A stretch of DNA of 64,000 nt from Muricoccus pecuniae (GTDB lineage Bacteria; Pseudomonadota; Alphaproteobacteria; Acetobacterales; Acetobacteraceae). Positions 26,257 to 34,722 of the stretch are shown piece after piece; position 1 is the first letter of the stretch, and every line of letters starts with the position of its first letter. Both the position numbers and the translations under genes were made by a program. The notes beneath the pieces were generated by a model, which worked only from the letters and a program-made list of their open reading frames with translations, made no database searches and was not told the DNA's origin. Location of the stretch: NCBI RefSeq assembly GCF_014199205.1, contig NZ_JACIJD010000011.1, forward strand, positions 1 through 64,000. Reading direction: 5' to 3'.

Positions 26257-26283
26257 TGAACCGGGGCCCCTTGCGCCGGCCCG

Positions 26284-26309
26284 GGGGCGGGGCCTTCTCT
26301 TCCCGCCCC
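26284..26309 (+). terminator. Possible terminator upstream of the secreted protein gene
   Basis: An 8-bp stem, GGGGCGGG (26284-26291) with CCCGCCCC (26302-26309), has a 10-nt pyrimidine-rich loop. There is no clear U-tract, so this is a hairpin of uncertain activity ending 19 nt before the next ATG. Confidence 0.35.
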
Positions 26310-26328
26310 TTGCCGGACCGGAGTGCCC

Positions 26329-26949
26329 ATGCGCCGCCTCATCCTCACGCTGGCCCTCGCGGCACTCCCCGCCATGGCCGGGGCGCAATCCTCCGGCGGG
26401 GCCCCCGCCGGGGCGCGCCCGGCCTCCTTCCCGACGCGCGACGTGGCCGTGACCTATCGCGTGCTCGGCAACGCCGCCCCGCAGGCGCCGCGCGAGTTCA
26501 GCGTGGCAGCGCTCGCTTCCGAGGGGCGGCTGCGGGTGGAGAGCCCCTCCCTTCCGGCCTGGGGCCTGACGGACCGCCGCACCGGCCGGACCGAGATGGT
26601 GATGGATTCCATGCGGGTGGTGAGCCCGAGCCCGCTGCGGCAGGAGGAGGCGATGCGCTATCTCCGCCTCGCCGAGACGGCGCGGCTGACGCGCGCGGGC
26701 ACGGCCAGCCAGGCCGGGCATTCCTGCACGAACTACCGCTGGGAGGAGAGGGGGCAGAGCGGCACGGTCTGCCTCACCGGCGACGGCGTGCTGCTGCGCG
26801 GCGTGAACGAGCGCGGCGAGGGGGTGGAGGCCGCGCGGGTGGAATATGCCCGCCAGGACCCCGCGCGCTTCCGCGTGCCGGAGGGCTATCGGCGCGTGGA
26901 CCTCAGCGACATGGCCCGGAGCTTCGGGCTGGGCCTGCCGGGCCGCTGA
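26329..26949 (+). CDS. Secreted protein of unknown function
   Basis: This is a 206-aa protein with a signal peptide (MRRLILTLALAALPAMAGA, cut near residue 19). The mature part begins with a disordered stretch, then VAVTYRVLG, LRVESPSLPAWGLTDRRTGRTEMV (in part) and GHSCTNYRWEERGQSGTVCLTGDGVLL. That last region resembles the DUF4412-like pattern of periplasmic proteins reporting a Cys-bearing beta core. Two Cys residues could form a disulphide. GTG 26323 is two codons upstream, but ATG 26329 gives the better signal peptide. The function is unknown. Confidence 0.8.
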   Translation: MRRLILTLALAALPAMAGAQSSGGAPAGARPASFPTRDVAVTYRVLGNAAPQAPREFSVAALASEGRLRVESPSLPAWGLTDRRTGRTEMVMDSMRVVSPSPLRQEEAMRYLRLAETARLTRAGTASQAGHSCTNYRWEERGQSGTVCLTGDGVLLRGVNERGEGVEAARVEYARQDPARFRVPEGYRRVDLSDMARSFGLGLPGR

Positions 26950-26967
26950 GGGCCCGGCGGCGCGCGA

Positions 26968-27126
26968 TCAGCCGAAGAAGAGCTTCAGCGCGATCAGCAG
27001 GACCACGATGGCCCCGATGCCCCAGGCGGTCGCGCGGGTGAACATCGCCCAGCCGGTCTGGCGCTCGGCGATGATGTCCTTCGCCTTTACCTCGACGAAA
27101 TCGATGTGCTGCGGCGCATCGGCCAT
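26968..27126 (-). CDS. Small membrane protein, aa3-type cytochrome c oxidase subunit IV-like
   Basis: This is a 52-aa protein, MADAPQHIDFVEVKAK at the start and a single C-terminal membrane helix (AWGIGAIVVLLIALKLFFG). A charged N-terminus plus one C-terminal helix fits the bacterial aa3-type oxidase subunit IV family; a SecE-like or other one-helix protein is possible. The ATG has GAGG 7 nt upstream. It lies 41 nt downstream of purN on the same strand. No other oxidase subunit gene is in the window. Confidence 0.6.
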   Translation of the reverse strand: MADAPQHIDFVEVKAKDIIAERQTGWAMFTRATAWGIGAIVVLLIALKLFFG

Positions 27127-27146
27127 GGGTCTGCCTCGTGATGGGG

Positions 27147-27163
27147 CGCCCCGCGGCGGGGCG
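27147..27163 (-). other. GC hairpin between purN and the small membrane protein gene
   Basis: CGCCCC (27147-27152) pairs with GGGGCG (27158-27163) around a 5-nt loop, 4 nt after the purN stop on the minus strand. No U-tract follows, so termination is uncertain. Confidence 0.35.
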
Positions 27164-27167
27164 GCGT

Positions 27168-27854
27168 TCAGGGGATTTCTGTAGGGAGCCCCGCCCCGCC
27201 GGGCAAGGGGTTGGCGAGGGCGCCCCCGGCCATGGGAGCGTCGAGCACCACCCGTCCCCCCTCCAGCCGCGCCGCGCCGGAGGCCGCCCAGGCGAGGGCG
27301 GCGGGGAAGATCCGGTGCTCCTGCGCCAGCACGCGGGCGGCCAGCGCCGCCTCGTCGTCCCCCGGCAGCACGGGCACGGCGGCCTGGGCGATGATCGGCC
27401 CCTCATCCACCCCGGGGGTGACGAAGTGCACGGTGCAGCCGTGCAGCCGGACCCCGGCGGCGAGCGCCCGGGCATGGGTGTCCAGCCCGGGGAAGGCGGG
27501 GAGGAGGCTCGGATGGATGTTGATCATCCGGCCGGCCCAGGCGGCGACGAAGCCCTCCGTCAGCACGCGCATGAAGCCGGCGAGCACCACCAGCCCGATC
27601 CCGGCGGCCTCCAGCCGCGCCCCCAGCGCCGCCTCGAAGCCCGCGCGGTCGCGGCCGAAGGGGCGGCTCTCCACCACCTCCGCCGGGATGCCCGCCTCCC
27701 GCGCCCGGTCCAGCCCGGCGGCGTCCGCCCGGTTGGAGAGGACAAGGGCGAGCTCGGCGGGGTAGGCGGGGTGGCGCGCCGCCGCGATGAGGGCGCCGAG
27801 ATTGCTGCCGCGGCCGGAGATGAGGACCGCGGCGCGCCGCTTCAGTTCGGCCAT
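27168..27854 (-). CDS. purN: Phosphoribosylglycinamide formyltransferase
   Basis: This 228-aa enzyme of de novo purine synthesis transfers a formyl group from 10-formyl-THF to [16 protein letters not shown] is the phosphate-binding loop. [21 protein letters not shown] carries the catalytic Asn/His (in part), and [19 protein letters not shown] the catalytic Asp. The C-terminus has about 20 extra Gly/Pro-rich residues. Its start overlaps the end of purM by 13 nt, the common purMN arrangement. Confidence 0.97.
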   Translation of the reverse strand: MAELKRRAAVLISGRGSNLGALIAAARHPAYPAELALVLSNRADAAGLDRAREAGIPAEVVESRPFGRDRAGFEAALGARLEAAGIGLVVLAGFMRVLTEGFVAAWAGRMINIHPSLLPAFPGLDTHARALAAGVRLHGCTVHFVTPGVDEGPIIAQAAVPVLPGDDEAALAARVLAQEHRIFPAALAWAASGAARLEGGRVVLDAPMAGGALANPLPGGAGLPTEIP

Positions 27855-28903
27855 GCGGCGGAGAGGCCTTCCATGCGGACCTCGGCCTCGCCCTCGCCGG
27901 CCTCAATGCGGCCGATGCGATGGGCGGTCTCGCCGTGCTCGCCGAGCATCGCGACGGCGGCCTCGACCTTCCCTTCCTCCACGACCAGGCACATGCCGAT
28001 GCCGCAGTTGAAGACGCGCAGCATCTCCTCCGGCGCCACGCCGCCGGTGCGGGCGAGCCAGGCGAAGACCGGCGGCACGGGCCAGGAGCCGGCATCCACC
28101 ACCGCGGCCGTGCCCTCCGGCAGCACGCGGGGCAGGTTGCCCGGCAGCCCGCCGCCGGTGATGTGGGCGGCCGCCTTGACCAGCCCCGCCCGGTGCAGGG
28201 CGAGGACGGGCTTCACATAAATGCGCGTGGGCTCCAGCAGCGCCTCGCCCAGCGTCCTGCCGCCTTCGAAGGGGGCGGGGTCGCCCAGCCCGGCCCCCCC
28301 GGCCTCCAGGACGCGGCGGACGAGGGAGAAGCCGTTGGAGTGGACGCCCGAGGCGCCGAGACCGAGCACCACGTCCCCCGGCCCCACATCGCCGGCCGGC
28401 AGCAGCGCGCCGCGCTCGGCCGCGCCAACGGAGAAGCCGGCGAGGTCGTAGTCGCCCTTGTGGTACATGCCCGGCATCTCGGCCGTCTCGCCGCCCACCA
28501 GCGCGCAGCCCGCCTGCCGGCAGCCCTCGGCGATTCCCGCCACCACCTCGGCGGCCTGCGCCACGTCCAGCGCGCCGGTCGCGAAGTAGTCGAGGAAGAA
28601 GAGCGGCTCGGCCCCCTGCACGACGAGGTCGTTCACGCACATGGCAACGAGGTCGATTCCCACCGTCGCGTGGTGGCGCGCATCGATCGCGAGCCGCAGC
28701 TTCGTGCCCACGCCATCGGTGGAGGAGACGAGGACGGGGTCGGTGAAGCCCGCCGCGCGGAGGTCGAACAGCGCGCCGAAGCCGCCGAGTCCCCCCATGG
28801 TGCCCCTGCGGTCCGTGGAGCGCGCGAGCGGCTTGATCCGGTCCACCAGCGCGTCGCCGGCCTCGATATCCACCCCGGCGTCGCGGTAGGTCAGTCTGGT
28901 CAT
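27842..28903 (-). CDS. purM: Phosphoribosylformylglycinamidine cyclo-ligase
   Basis: This 353-aa AIR synthetase closes the imidazole ring in purine synthesis, using ATP. Signatures: [52 protein letters not shown] and [15 protein letters not shown]. The ATG at 28903 starts right at the family N-terminus ([20 protein letters not shown]); an ATG 16 codons upstream is not needed. It is the first gene of the purM-purN unit on the minus strand, with its promoter in the 136-nt gap shared with the divergent DUF2066 gene. Confidence 0.97.
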   Translation of the reverse strand: MTRLTYRDAGVDIEAGDALVDRIKPLARSTDRRGTMGGLGGFGALFDLRAAGFTDPVLVSSTDGVGTKLRLAIDARHHATVGIDLVAMCVNDLVVQGAEPLFFLDYFATGALDVAQAAEVVAGIAEGCRQAGCALVGGETAEMPGMYHKGDYDLAGFSVGAAERGALLPAGDVGPGDVVLGLGASGVHSNGFSLVRRVLEAGGAGLGDPAPFEGGRTLGEALLEPTRIYVKPVLALHRAGLVKAAAHITGGGLPGNLPRVLPEGTAAVVDAGSWPVPPVFAWLARTGGVAPEEMLRVFNCGIGMCLVVEEGKVEAAVAMLGEHGETAHRIGRIEAGEGEAEVRMEGLSAAWPN

Positions 28904-29039
28904 GGCGGTCCTTGATCGGCTATCCCCGGGGGAGGAACCATAGGGGTTCACGGGGGAGCGGCTTATGCCGGGTTCAGACGGTCGCGCTACCCATCATGTC
29001 CCGGGCCCGCGCGCAATCCATTCCCCGCGCGGGACGGCG

Positions 29040-29750
29040 ATGCACGGAATGATTCGGGGTGTGGCCCTCGCCCTGGCCCTGCTCTCCGCCCCACTCCCGG
29101 CGGCGGCGCAGGACGATCCGGCCGTGCAGCGCGGCGTGCCGGCGGAGGCAACGGCCGAGAACGCCGTGGTCGCGCGGGAGCGCGCCATCGCCAACGCCCA
29201 GCGCCTGGCATGGCAGCGCTACGCCGCCGCCACCGGGCAGAACCCGAACGCCTCCGCCTCGCAGATCGAGTCGCAGGTGGCGAGCATGGTGGTGGAGCAG
29301 GAGCGCACCAGCCTGAACGCCTATACCGGCCGCTACACCATCCGATTCCGCGGCGCCGGCTCCTCCTCCGGCGGGGGCGCGGTGGCGGGCGGGGCGACGC
29401 CGCCGCTCGGCGGGCCCGCCACCGGCAGCGCCCCGGCCGCCACGCCGCCGGTCCTGCCGCTCTCCTCCTATGTCGAGGCGGGGACGAGCTTCCGCTCGCT
29501 CGACGAGTGGCTAGCCCTGCGGCAGCGCCTGCTCGCCCAGCCCTCGGTCGGCAGCGTGGACATCCTGGCCATCTCCACCGAGGGCGCGCGGCTGCGCCTG
29601 GGGCTGCGCAGCCCGCCGGGGATCGTGGCGCAGGAGCTGGCGGGGGGAGGCATCTTCCTCGCCCCCAGCGCCCCGCCGGTTCTGCCGGGCGGGATCCCGG
29701 CGCCCACCACCGGCCCGGGCTGGCGCGTCGGCCTTGCCGGGGGAGCGTGA
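29040..29750 (+). CDS. Exported DUF2066-like protein
   Basis: This is a 236-aa protein with a signal peptide (MIRGVALALALLSAPLPAAA). The mature start VPAEATAENAVVARERAIANAQRLAW resembles the DUF2066 family, whose function is unknown; the protein is shorter than most family members. A Gly/Ala/Pro-rich low-complexity segment (about residues 110-145) separates the two halves. Position supports the assignment: in many alphaproteobacteria a DUF2066 gene precedes a CDP-alcohol transferase, perM and hdaA, as here. Another ATG three codons later (29049) would also give a good signal peptide. Confidence 0.65.
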   Translation: MHGMIRGVALALALLSAPLPAAAQDDPAVQRGVPAEATAENAVVARERAIANAQRLAWQRYAAATGQNPNASASQIESQVASMVVEQERTSLNAYTGRYTIRFRGAGSSSGGGAVAGGATPPLGGPATGSAPAATPPVLPLSSYVEAGTSFRSLDEWLALRQRLLAQPSVGSVDILAISTEGARLRLGLRSPPGIVAQELAGGGIFLAPSAPPVLPGGIPAPTTGPGWRVGLAGGA

Positions 29751-30330
29751 CACGGGCCCAGCCCCGGAGGGCGGGGAGCCGGGCACCGGATCGGCGCTCC
29801 TCACCCTGCCCAATGTCATCACGCTCGCGCGGCTCTGCGCCGTGCCGGCCGTGGTGTGGCTCGTGATCCAGGGGCGGCTGGACCTCGCCTTCCTCCTCTT
29901 CCTCGGCGCCGGGCTGTCGGACGCGCTGGACGGCTGGCTGGCGAGGGTGCGGAACGCCCGCTCCTTCATCGGCTCCGTGCTCGACCCCGTCGCGGACAAG
30001 GCGCTGCTCGTCTCGGTCTATGTCACCCTCGCCGTCATCGGCGTGCTGCCGGACTGGCTGGCCATCCTCGTCGTGTTCCGGGACCTGCTGATCGTGGGCG
30101 GGCTGCTCGTGCTCACCCTCGTCGGCTCGCGGCCGGCGATCCGGCCCATCATGGTGTCCAAGCTGAACACGGCGCTGCAGATCGCCCTGGCCGGCACCGC
30201 CCTGTTCCTCCAGGGCTTCCGGCTGGACGGGGGCTGGCTGCTGCCCGTGCTCATCGCCCTCGTCGCCCTCACCACCCTTCTCTCCGGCGCCGCCTATGTG
30301 CGGGACGCCGCGCGCTCCTACCGGGCATGA
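29734..30330 (+). CDS. CDP-alcohol phosphatidyltransferase family protein
   Basis: This is a 198-aa integral membrane enzyme. The family motif D-x2-D-G-x2-A-R-x8-G-x3-D-x3-D is complete in LSDALDGWLARVRNARSFIG plus SVLDPVADK. Five to six hydrophobic helices follow. Members such as PgsA join a CDP-diacylglycerol to an alcohol; this second-copy type next to perM is common in alphaproteobacteria and its exact product is unclear. No ATG precedes the conserved region, so TTG at 29734, overlapping the upstream gene by 17 nt, is the likely start. Confidence 0.88.
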   Translation: MPGERDTGPAPEGGEPGTGSALLTLPNVITLARLCAVPAVVWLVIQGRLDLAFLLFLGAGLSDALDGWLARVRNARSFIGSVLDPVADKALLVSVYVTLAVIGVLPDWLAILVVFRDLLIVGGLLVLTLVGSRPAIRPIMVSKLNTALQIALAGTALFLQGFRLDGGWLLPVLIALVALTTLLSGAAYVRDAARSYRA

Positions 30331-31478
30331 GCACGACGGCGCCCGCACCGGCCCCCGCGCCGTTGCGCCCCGACCCGCGGCCGCGCTCGCCGGGGCCGCG
30401 CAACGCGACGCGGGCGCAGCGATTCGGCCTCGGCTTCGGGCTGCTCGCGGCCTTCATCTTCGCCCTCTGGTTCTTCGCGGCGATCCTCACGCCCTTCGTG
30501 CTGGCCGTCTGCGTCGCCTACTTCCTCGATCCCGTGGCGAGCCGGCTGGCGCGCGTCGGCGTGCCGCGATGGCTGGGGGCGGGGCTGCTGATCGCGGGGC
30601 TGCTGGCTTTCGCCCTCATCGCGCTGCTGCTGCTCTACCCCCTGCTCATCTCCCAGATCGGCGTGCTGCTCACCCGCCTCCCGGCCTATGTCACGACGAT
30701 CAGCGCCCGGCTGCAGGACGTGATCGCGGCGGCCGAGGACGCGGTGGCGCCGATGGTGCTCGACCCCCGGCTGAAGGACCTCGCCGTCTCGCAGCTCGGC
30801 TCCATCCTCGTCTGGCTCGGCACCTCGGCGACGCGGCTGATCGGCGGCGGCTACGCCCTGTTCAACGTCTTCACCTTCGCCGTGGTCACGCCCATCGTCG
30901 GCTTCTACCTCCTGCGGGACTGGCCGCGGATGATGGGGCGGATCGAAACCTGGCTGCCCCGCCGCAACGCCGCCGTACTGCGCCAGCTCGCCCATGACAC
31001 CGACCGCGTTCTCTCGGCCTGGCTGCGGGGGCAGCTCATCTGCTGCGCGCTGCTGGCCGTGTACTACGCCCTCGCCCTCTCGGCGGTGGGGCTGGAGCTG
31101 GGCCTGCTCGTCGGGCTGCTGGCGGGAATCTTCACCTTCATCCCCTATGTCGGCTCCATGACCGGCATGATCACCGCCATCCTCCTGGCCATCGGCCAGT
31201 TCGGGAACTGGCGGGACGTGGCGATGGTGGTGGGGGTGTTCCTGGCCGGCCAGATCGTGGAGGGCTACATCATCTATCCCCGCCTGCTCGGGGACCGGGT
31301 GGAGCTGCACGCGGTCTGGGTGATCTTCGCCCTCTTCGCCGGCGGCGTGGCCTTCGGCTTCCTCGGCGTGCTGCTGGCCGTGCCCATCGCGGCCGCCATC
31401 GGGGTGCTCGCCCGCTACTGGCTGCGGCGCTATCTCGAGAGCCCCCTCTATCTCGACCCGCCCCGGACCGGGGGCTGA
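30327..31478 (+). CDS. AI-2E family transporter / PerM-like permease
   Basis: This is a 383-aa polytopic membrane protein of the AI-2 exporter superfamily. There are eight or so hydrophobic helices, with family motifs FVLAVCVAYFLDPVASRLAR, VVTPIVGFYLLRDWPRM, LLAGIFTFIPYVGSMTGMI and YIIYPRLLGDRVELHAVWVI. An unstructured Pro/Ala/Arg-rich tail of about 28 residues precedes the first helix. The substrate is unknown; the family includes Na+/H+ antiporters and exporters. Its ATG overlaps the previous stop (ATGA). Confidence 0.9.
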   Translation: MSTTAPAPAPAPLRPDPRPRSPGPRNATRAQRFGLGFGLLAAFIFALWFFAAILTPFVLAVCVAYFLDPVASRLARVGVPRWLGAGLLIAGLLAFALIALLLLYPLLISQIGVLLTRLPAYVTTISARLQDVIAAAEDAVAPMVLDPRLKDLAVSQLGSILVWLGTSATRLIGGGYALFNVFTFAVVTPIVGFYLLRDWPRMMGRIETWLPRRNAAVLRQLAHDTDRVLSAWLRGQLICCALLAVYYALALSAVGLELGLLVGLLAGIFTFIPYVGSMTGMITAILLAIGQFGNWRDVAMVVGVFLAGQIVEGYIIYPRLLGDRVELHAVWVIFALFAGGVAFGFLGVLLAVPIAAAIGVLARYWLRRYLESPLYLDPPRTGG

Positions 31479-31487
31479 ACCGATTCC

Positions 31488-32234
31488 ATGGCCCGACAGC
31501 TTCCCCTGCCGCTGCTCCCGCGCGCGGAGATCGAGATCGACCCGATCCCCGATTCCTCCAACGCCGTGGCCCGCACCTGGCTCGCCGATCCCATGAGCTG
31601 GCCCGCCGGGCGGCTCGCCCTGCACGGGCCGGAGGGGAGCGGGAAGTCGGCCTTCCTCGCCCAGGCCGCGCGGCGGCTGGGGCTGCGCCGCCTCTCCGGG
31701 CCCGCCCTGCGCGGCGTGCCCGACGGCGCGCCGACGGCGCTGGACGACGCCGATTGCGCGGCCGAGGAGCCCGCCCTGTTCCACCTCATCAACGCCTGCG
31801 CGGCCGGCGGACACCTGCTGCTGATGACCGGGTGCGAGCCGCCCTCACGCTGGGAGGCGCGGCTGCCCGACCTCGCCAGCCGGCTGCGCGCCACCGCCGC
31901 CGCGCCGCTCGCCCAGCCCACGGACGCCCTGCTGCGCGCTCTTCTTGCCCGCTACTTCGAGCGCCGGCAGCTCCGGGTGGAGCCGGCGATCCAGGACTGG
32001 CTCCTCGCCCGCCTCCCGCGGGAGGCGGCGGTGCTGGCCGAGGCCGCCGCCCGGCTGGACCGCGCCGCCCTCGCCCATGGCGGCGGCGTGACGCGCGCGC
32101 TCGCGCGGGCAAGCCTCGCCGGGTTGCTGGACGGCAGCGGGGAGGGGGCGCCGGAAGAGGAGTGGGAGGGGATCGGTGACGATTCCGTGGCAACCCTCGG
32201 CCCGCCCTCCGCTTCCATGGGGACCTTGCTGTAA
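31488..32234 (+). CDS. hdaA: DnaA regulatory inactivator homolog HdaA
   Basis: This is a 248-aa DnaA-like AAA+ protein without the DNA-binding domain. Residues 4-9 (QLPLPL) are a beta-clamp-binding motif at the extreme N-terminus, the hallmark of Hda. LHGPEGSGKSAFLAQAARRL is the Walker A region, DDADCAAEEPALFHLINAC the Walker B-like region and LASRLRATAAAPL the arginine-finger area. Hda/HdaA binds the sliding clamp and stimulates DnaA-ATP hydrolysis to prevent over-initiation. The position between perM and ppk is conserved in alphaproteobacteria. Confidence 0.88.
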   Translation: MARQLPLPLLPRAEIEIDPIPDSSNAVARTWLADPMSWPAGRLALHGPEGSGKSAFLAQAARRLGLRRLSGPALRGVPDGAPTALDDADCAAEEPALFHLINACAAGGHLLLMTGCEPPSRWEARLPDLASRLRATAAAPLAQPTDALLRALLARYFERRQLRVEPAIQDWLLARLPREAAVLAEAAARLDRAALAHGGGVTRALARASLAGLLDGSGEGAPEEEWEGIGDDSVATLGPPSASMGTLL

Positions 32235-32243
32235 CCTCCGACG

Positions 32244-34718
32244 ATGGACGCCAACACCGAATCCCCGAAGTCCGAGACGCCCAAGCCCGACGCAGCCCGG
32301 GCCGCCTCCTCCCGCACCCCGCGGACGGAGCGCCCCGCCGCGCGCGGCACGCCCCTCCCGGCACCGGAGGAGACGGTGAGGGAGGCGGCTCCCGGGACGT
32401 CCGGCGAGACCGGGGGCGTGGCGCCCGAGGCCGCGAGGGCCGATGCGCCCCGGCCCGCACAGCCCCGCGCCCCGCGGGCGGAGCGCGCCGCGACGCTGCG
32501 CGGCACCCCCACCCCTGAGCCGGCGAGGGAGCCGGAGGCCGACGCGCCCACCGGGCTCGGTGCCGCCCTCAACGATCCCGGGCGCTTCATCAACCGCGAG
32601 CTCTCCTGGCTCGCCTTCAACGAGCGCGTGCTGGAGGAGGCGGCCAACCCCGCCCATCCTCTGCTGGAGCGGCTGCGCTTCGTGGCAATCTCATCCTCCA
32701 ACCTCGACGAGTTCTACTCCGTGCGCGTCGCGGGGCTGATGGGGCAGGAGCGGGCGGGTGTCGGCACCCTCTCGCCGGATGGCCTCACCCCCGCCCAGCA
32801 GCTCGCCGCTATCCACGAGCGCGCGGGGCGGCTGCTCGCCCGGCAGCAGGCGGGGTGGCTCGACCTGCGCGGGCAGCTCGCCGAGGCCGGCATCCGCGTC
32901 AGCGAGCCCTCCGAGCTGTCGGAGGCGGACCGGGAATGGCTCGCGGCCTGGTTCATGGACCGCGTCTTCCCCGTGCTGACGCCGCTCGCCATCGACCCCG
33001 CGCACCCCTTCCCCTTCCTGCCCAACCTCGCCCTCTGCCTCATCATGAAGCTCGTGCGGGAGGAGGATGGCGGCACGATGCGGGCGATCCTGCCCCTGCC
33101 GCCGCAGATCGACCGCTTCATCCGCCTGCCCGCCGGCGGCCCGCGGGCGGATGGGGGGCGCGAGCCCGCGCGCTTCGTGCTGCTGGAGGAGGTGATCCTC
33201 CTCAACCTCCGCCGCCTCTTCCCCGGCTTCATCCTCGCCGAGCGCGGGTTGTTCCGCCTCATCCGCGACACCGACGTGGAGTTCGAGGAGGAGGCCGAGG
33301 ACCTCGTCCGCTCCTACGAGACCGCGCTCAAGCGCCGCCGGCGCGGGCGGGCCATCCGCCTCTCCGTCACCGCCGACACGCCGCCCGACATGCTGGACCT
33401 CGTCGCCGAGGAGTTGGACGCGCCGCGGGCGGAGATCTTCACGATGGACGGGCTGCTCGGCCTGTCCGACCTGACGCAGCTCATCCTGGACGACCGGCCC
33501 GACCTCCTCTTCAAGCCCTACACGCCGCGCTTCCCCGAGCGCATTCTCGACTTCGGCGGGGACTGCTTCGCGGCGATCCGGGCGAAGGACATCGTCGTCC
33601 ACCACCCCTACGAGTCCTTCGACGTGGTCGTGCAGTTCCTCCGCCAGGCGGCGCGGGACCCGGCAGTGGTGGCGATCAAGCAGACCCTCTACCGCACGAG
33701 CCGGGACAGCCCGATCGCGCGCGCGCTGATCGAGGCGGCCGAGGCGGGCAAGTCCGTCACCGCCATGGTGGAGCTGAAGGCGCGCTTCGACGAGGAGCGC
33801 AACATCGCCCTCGCGCGGGAGCTGGAGGCGGCGGGGGTGCAGGTCGTCTACGGCTTCGTGGACCTCAAGACCCACGCGAAGGTCAGCCTCGTCGTGCGGC
33901 GCGAGAGCGGCGCGCTGCGCTCCTACGCGCATTTCGGCACGGGCAACTACCACCCCGTCACCGCGCGCATCTACACCGACCTCTCCTTCTTCACCGCCGA
34001 TCCCGGGCTGACGCGCGACGCGGCGCGGCTGTTCAACTACATGACGGGCTATGCGCGGCCCGAGACGATGGAGAGCCTCGCCTTCGCGCCCCTCACCCTG
34101 CGCCCGACGCTGATGGGGCTGATCGAGGGCGAGATCCGCAACGCGCGGGAGGGATGCCCCGCGGGCATCTGGCTGAAGCTCAACTCCCTCGTGGACGAGG
34201 GACTGATCGACGCGCTCTACCGGGCGAGCGCGGCCGGGGTGAAGGTGGACCTCATCGTCCGCGGCATCTGCTGCCTGCGCCCGGGGGTGAAGGGGCTCTC
34301 CGACAACATCCGGGTGAAGTCCATCGTCGGCCGCTTCCTCGAGCACTCGCGCATCTGCGTCTTCGCCAACGGCCACCGCCTGCCCAGCCGCCGCGCGCGC
34401 GTGTTCATCAGCAGCGCGGACTGGATGGCGCGCAACATGGACTGGCGGGTGGAGACGATGGTGCCGGTGGAGAACCCCACCGTCCACGCGCAGGTGCTCG
34501 ACCAGATCATGGTGGTGAACCTCAAGGACCGCGACCAGTCCTGGGAGCTGCATCCCGACGGGAGCTACCGGCGCATCGACCCGGCGTCCCAGCCGCTCTC
34601 GGCGCATGAATACTTCATGACCAACCCCTCCCTCTCCGGCCGCGGCAGCGCGCTGCACCGCGCGCCCCGCAACCGCGCCCCCGCGCGGCGCCGGCCGGAC
34701 CGCGTGGCACAGGACTAG
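32244..34718 (+). CDS. ppk: Polyphosphate kinase 1 with disordered N-terminal extension
   Basis: This 824-aa enzyme makes and uses inorganic polyphosphate. The PPK1 core begins near residue 113 with [19 protein letters not shown] and [17 protein letters not shown]. The phospholipase-D-like active site has the phosphorylated His in [16 protein letters not shown] and the second His in [16 protein letters not shown], with [20 protein letters not shown] between. About 110 N-terminal residues are Pro/Ala/Arg/Glu-rich and contain an internal duplication (residues 24-43 and 75-96). The ppx-type gene follows by 4 nt. Confidence 0.97.
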   Translation: MDANTESPKSETPKPDAARAASSRTPRTERPAARGTPLPAPEETVREAAPGTSGETGGVAPEAARADAPRPAQPRAPRAERAATLRGTPTPEPAREPEADAPTGLGAALNDPGRFINRELSWLAFNERVLEEAANPAHPLLERLRFVAISSSNLDEFYSVRVAGLMGQERAGVGTLSPDGLTPAQQLAAIHERAGRLLARQQAGWLDLRGQLAEAGIRVSEPSELSEADREWLAAWFMDRVFPVLTPLAIDPAHPFPFLPNLALCLIMKLVREEDGGTMRAILPLPPQIDRFIRLPAGGPRADGGREPARFVLLEEVILLNLRRLFPGFILAERGLFRLIRDTDVEFEEEAEDLVRSYETALKRRRRGRAIRLSVTADTPPDMLDLVAEELDAPRAEIFTMDGLLGLSDLTQLILDDRPDLLFKPYTPRFPERILDFGGDCFAAIRAKDIVVHHPYESFDVVVQFLRQAARDPAVVAIKQTLYRTSRDSPIARALIEAAEAGKSVTAMVELKARFDEERNIALARELEAAGVQVVYGFVDLKTHAKVSLVVRRESGALRSYAHFGTGNYHPVTARIYTDLSFFTADPGLTRDAARLFNYMTGYARPETMESLAFAPLTLRPTLMGLIEGEIRNAREGCPAGIWLKLNSLVDEGLIDALYRASAAGVKVDLIVRGICCLRPGVKGLSDNIRVKSIVGRFLEHSRICVFANGHRLPSRRARVFISSADWMARNMDWRVETMVPVENPTVHAQVLDQIMVVNLKDRDQSWELHPDGSYRRIDPASQPLSAHEYFMTNPSLSGRGSALHRAPRNRAPARRRPDRVAQD

Positions 34719-34722
34719 ACGC

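Noticed and set aside
26250-26280. A tRNA-like T-arm sequence (GGTTTGAACC)
   Set aside because: The flanking bases do not pair as a T-stem and no acceptor, D or anticodon arms can be found; taken as chance.
24424-26721. A 765-codon minus-strand frame opposite the membrane protein gene
   Set aside because: His/Arg/Gly/Asp-rich shadow of 24610-26211 without motifs; the plus-strand gene has clear membrane segments and a ribosome site.
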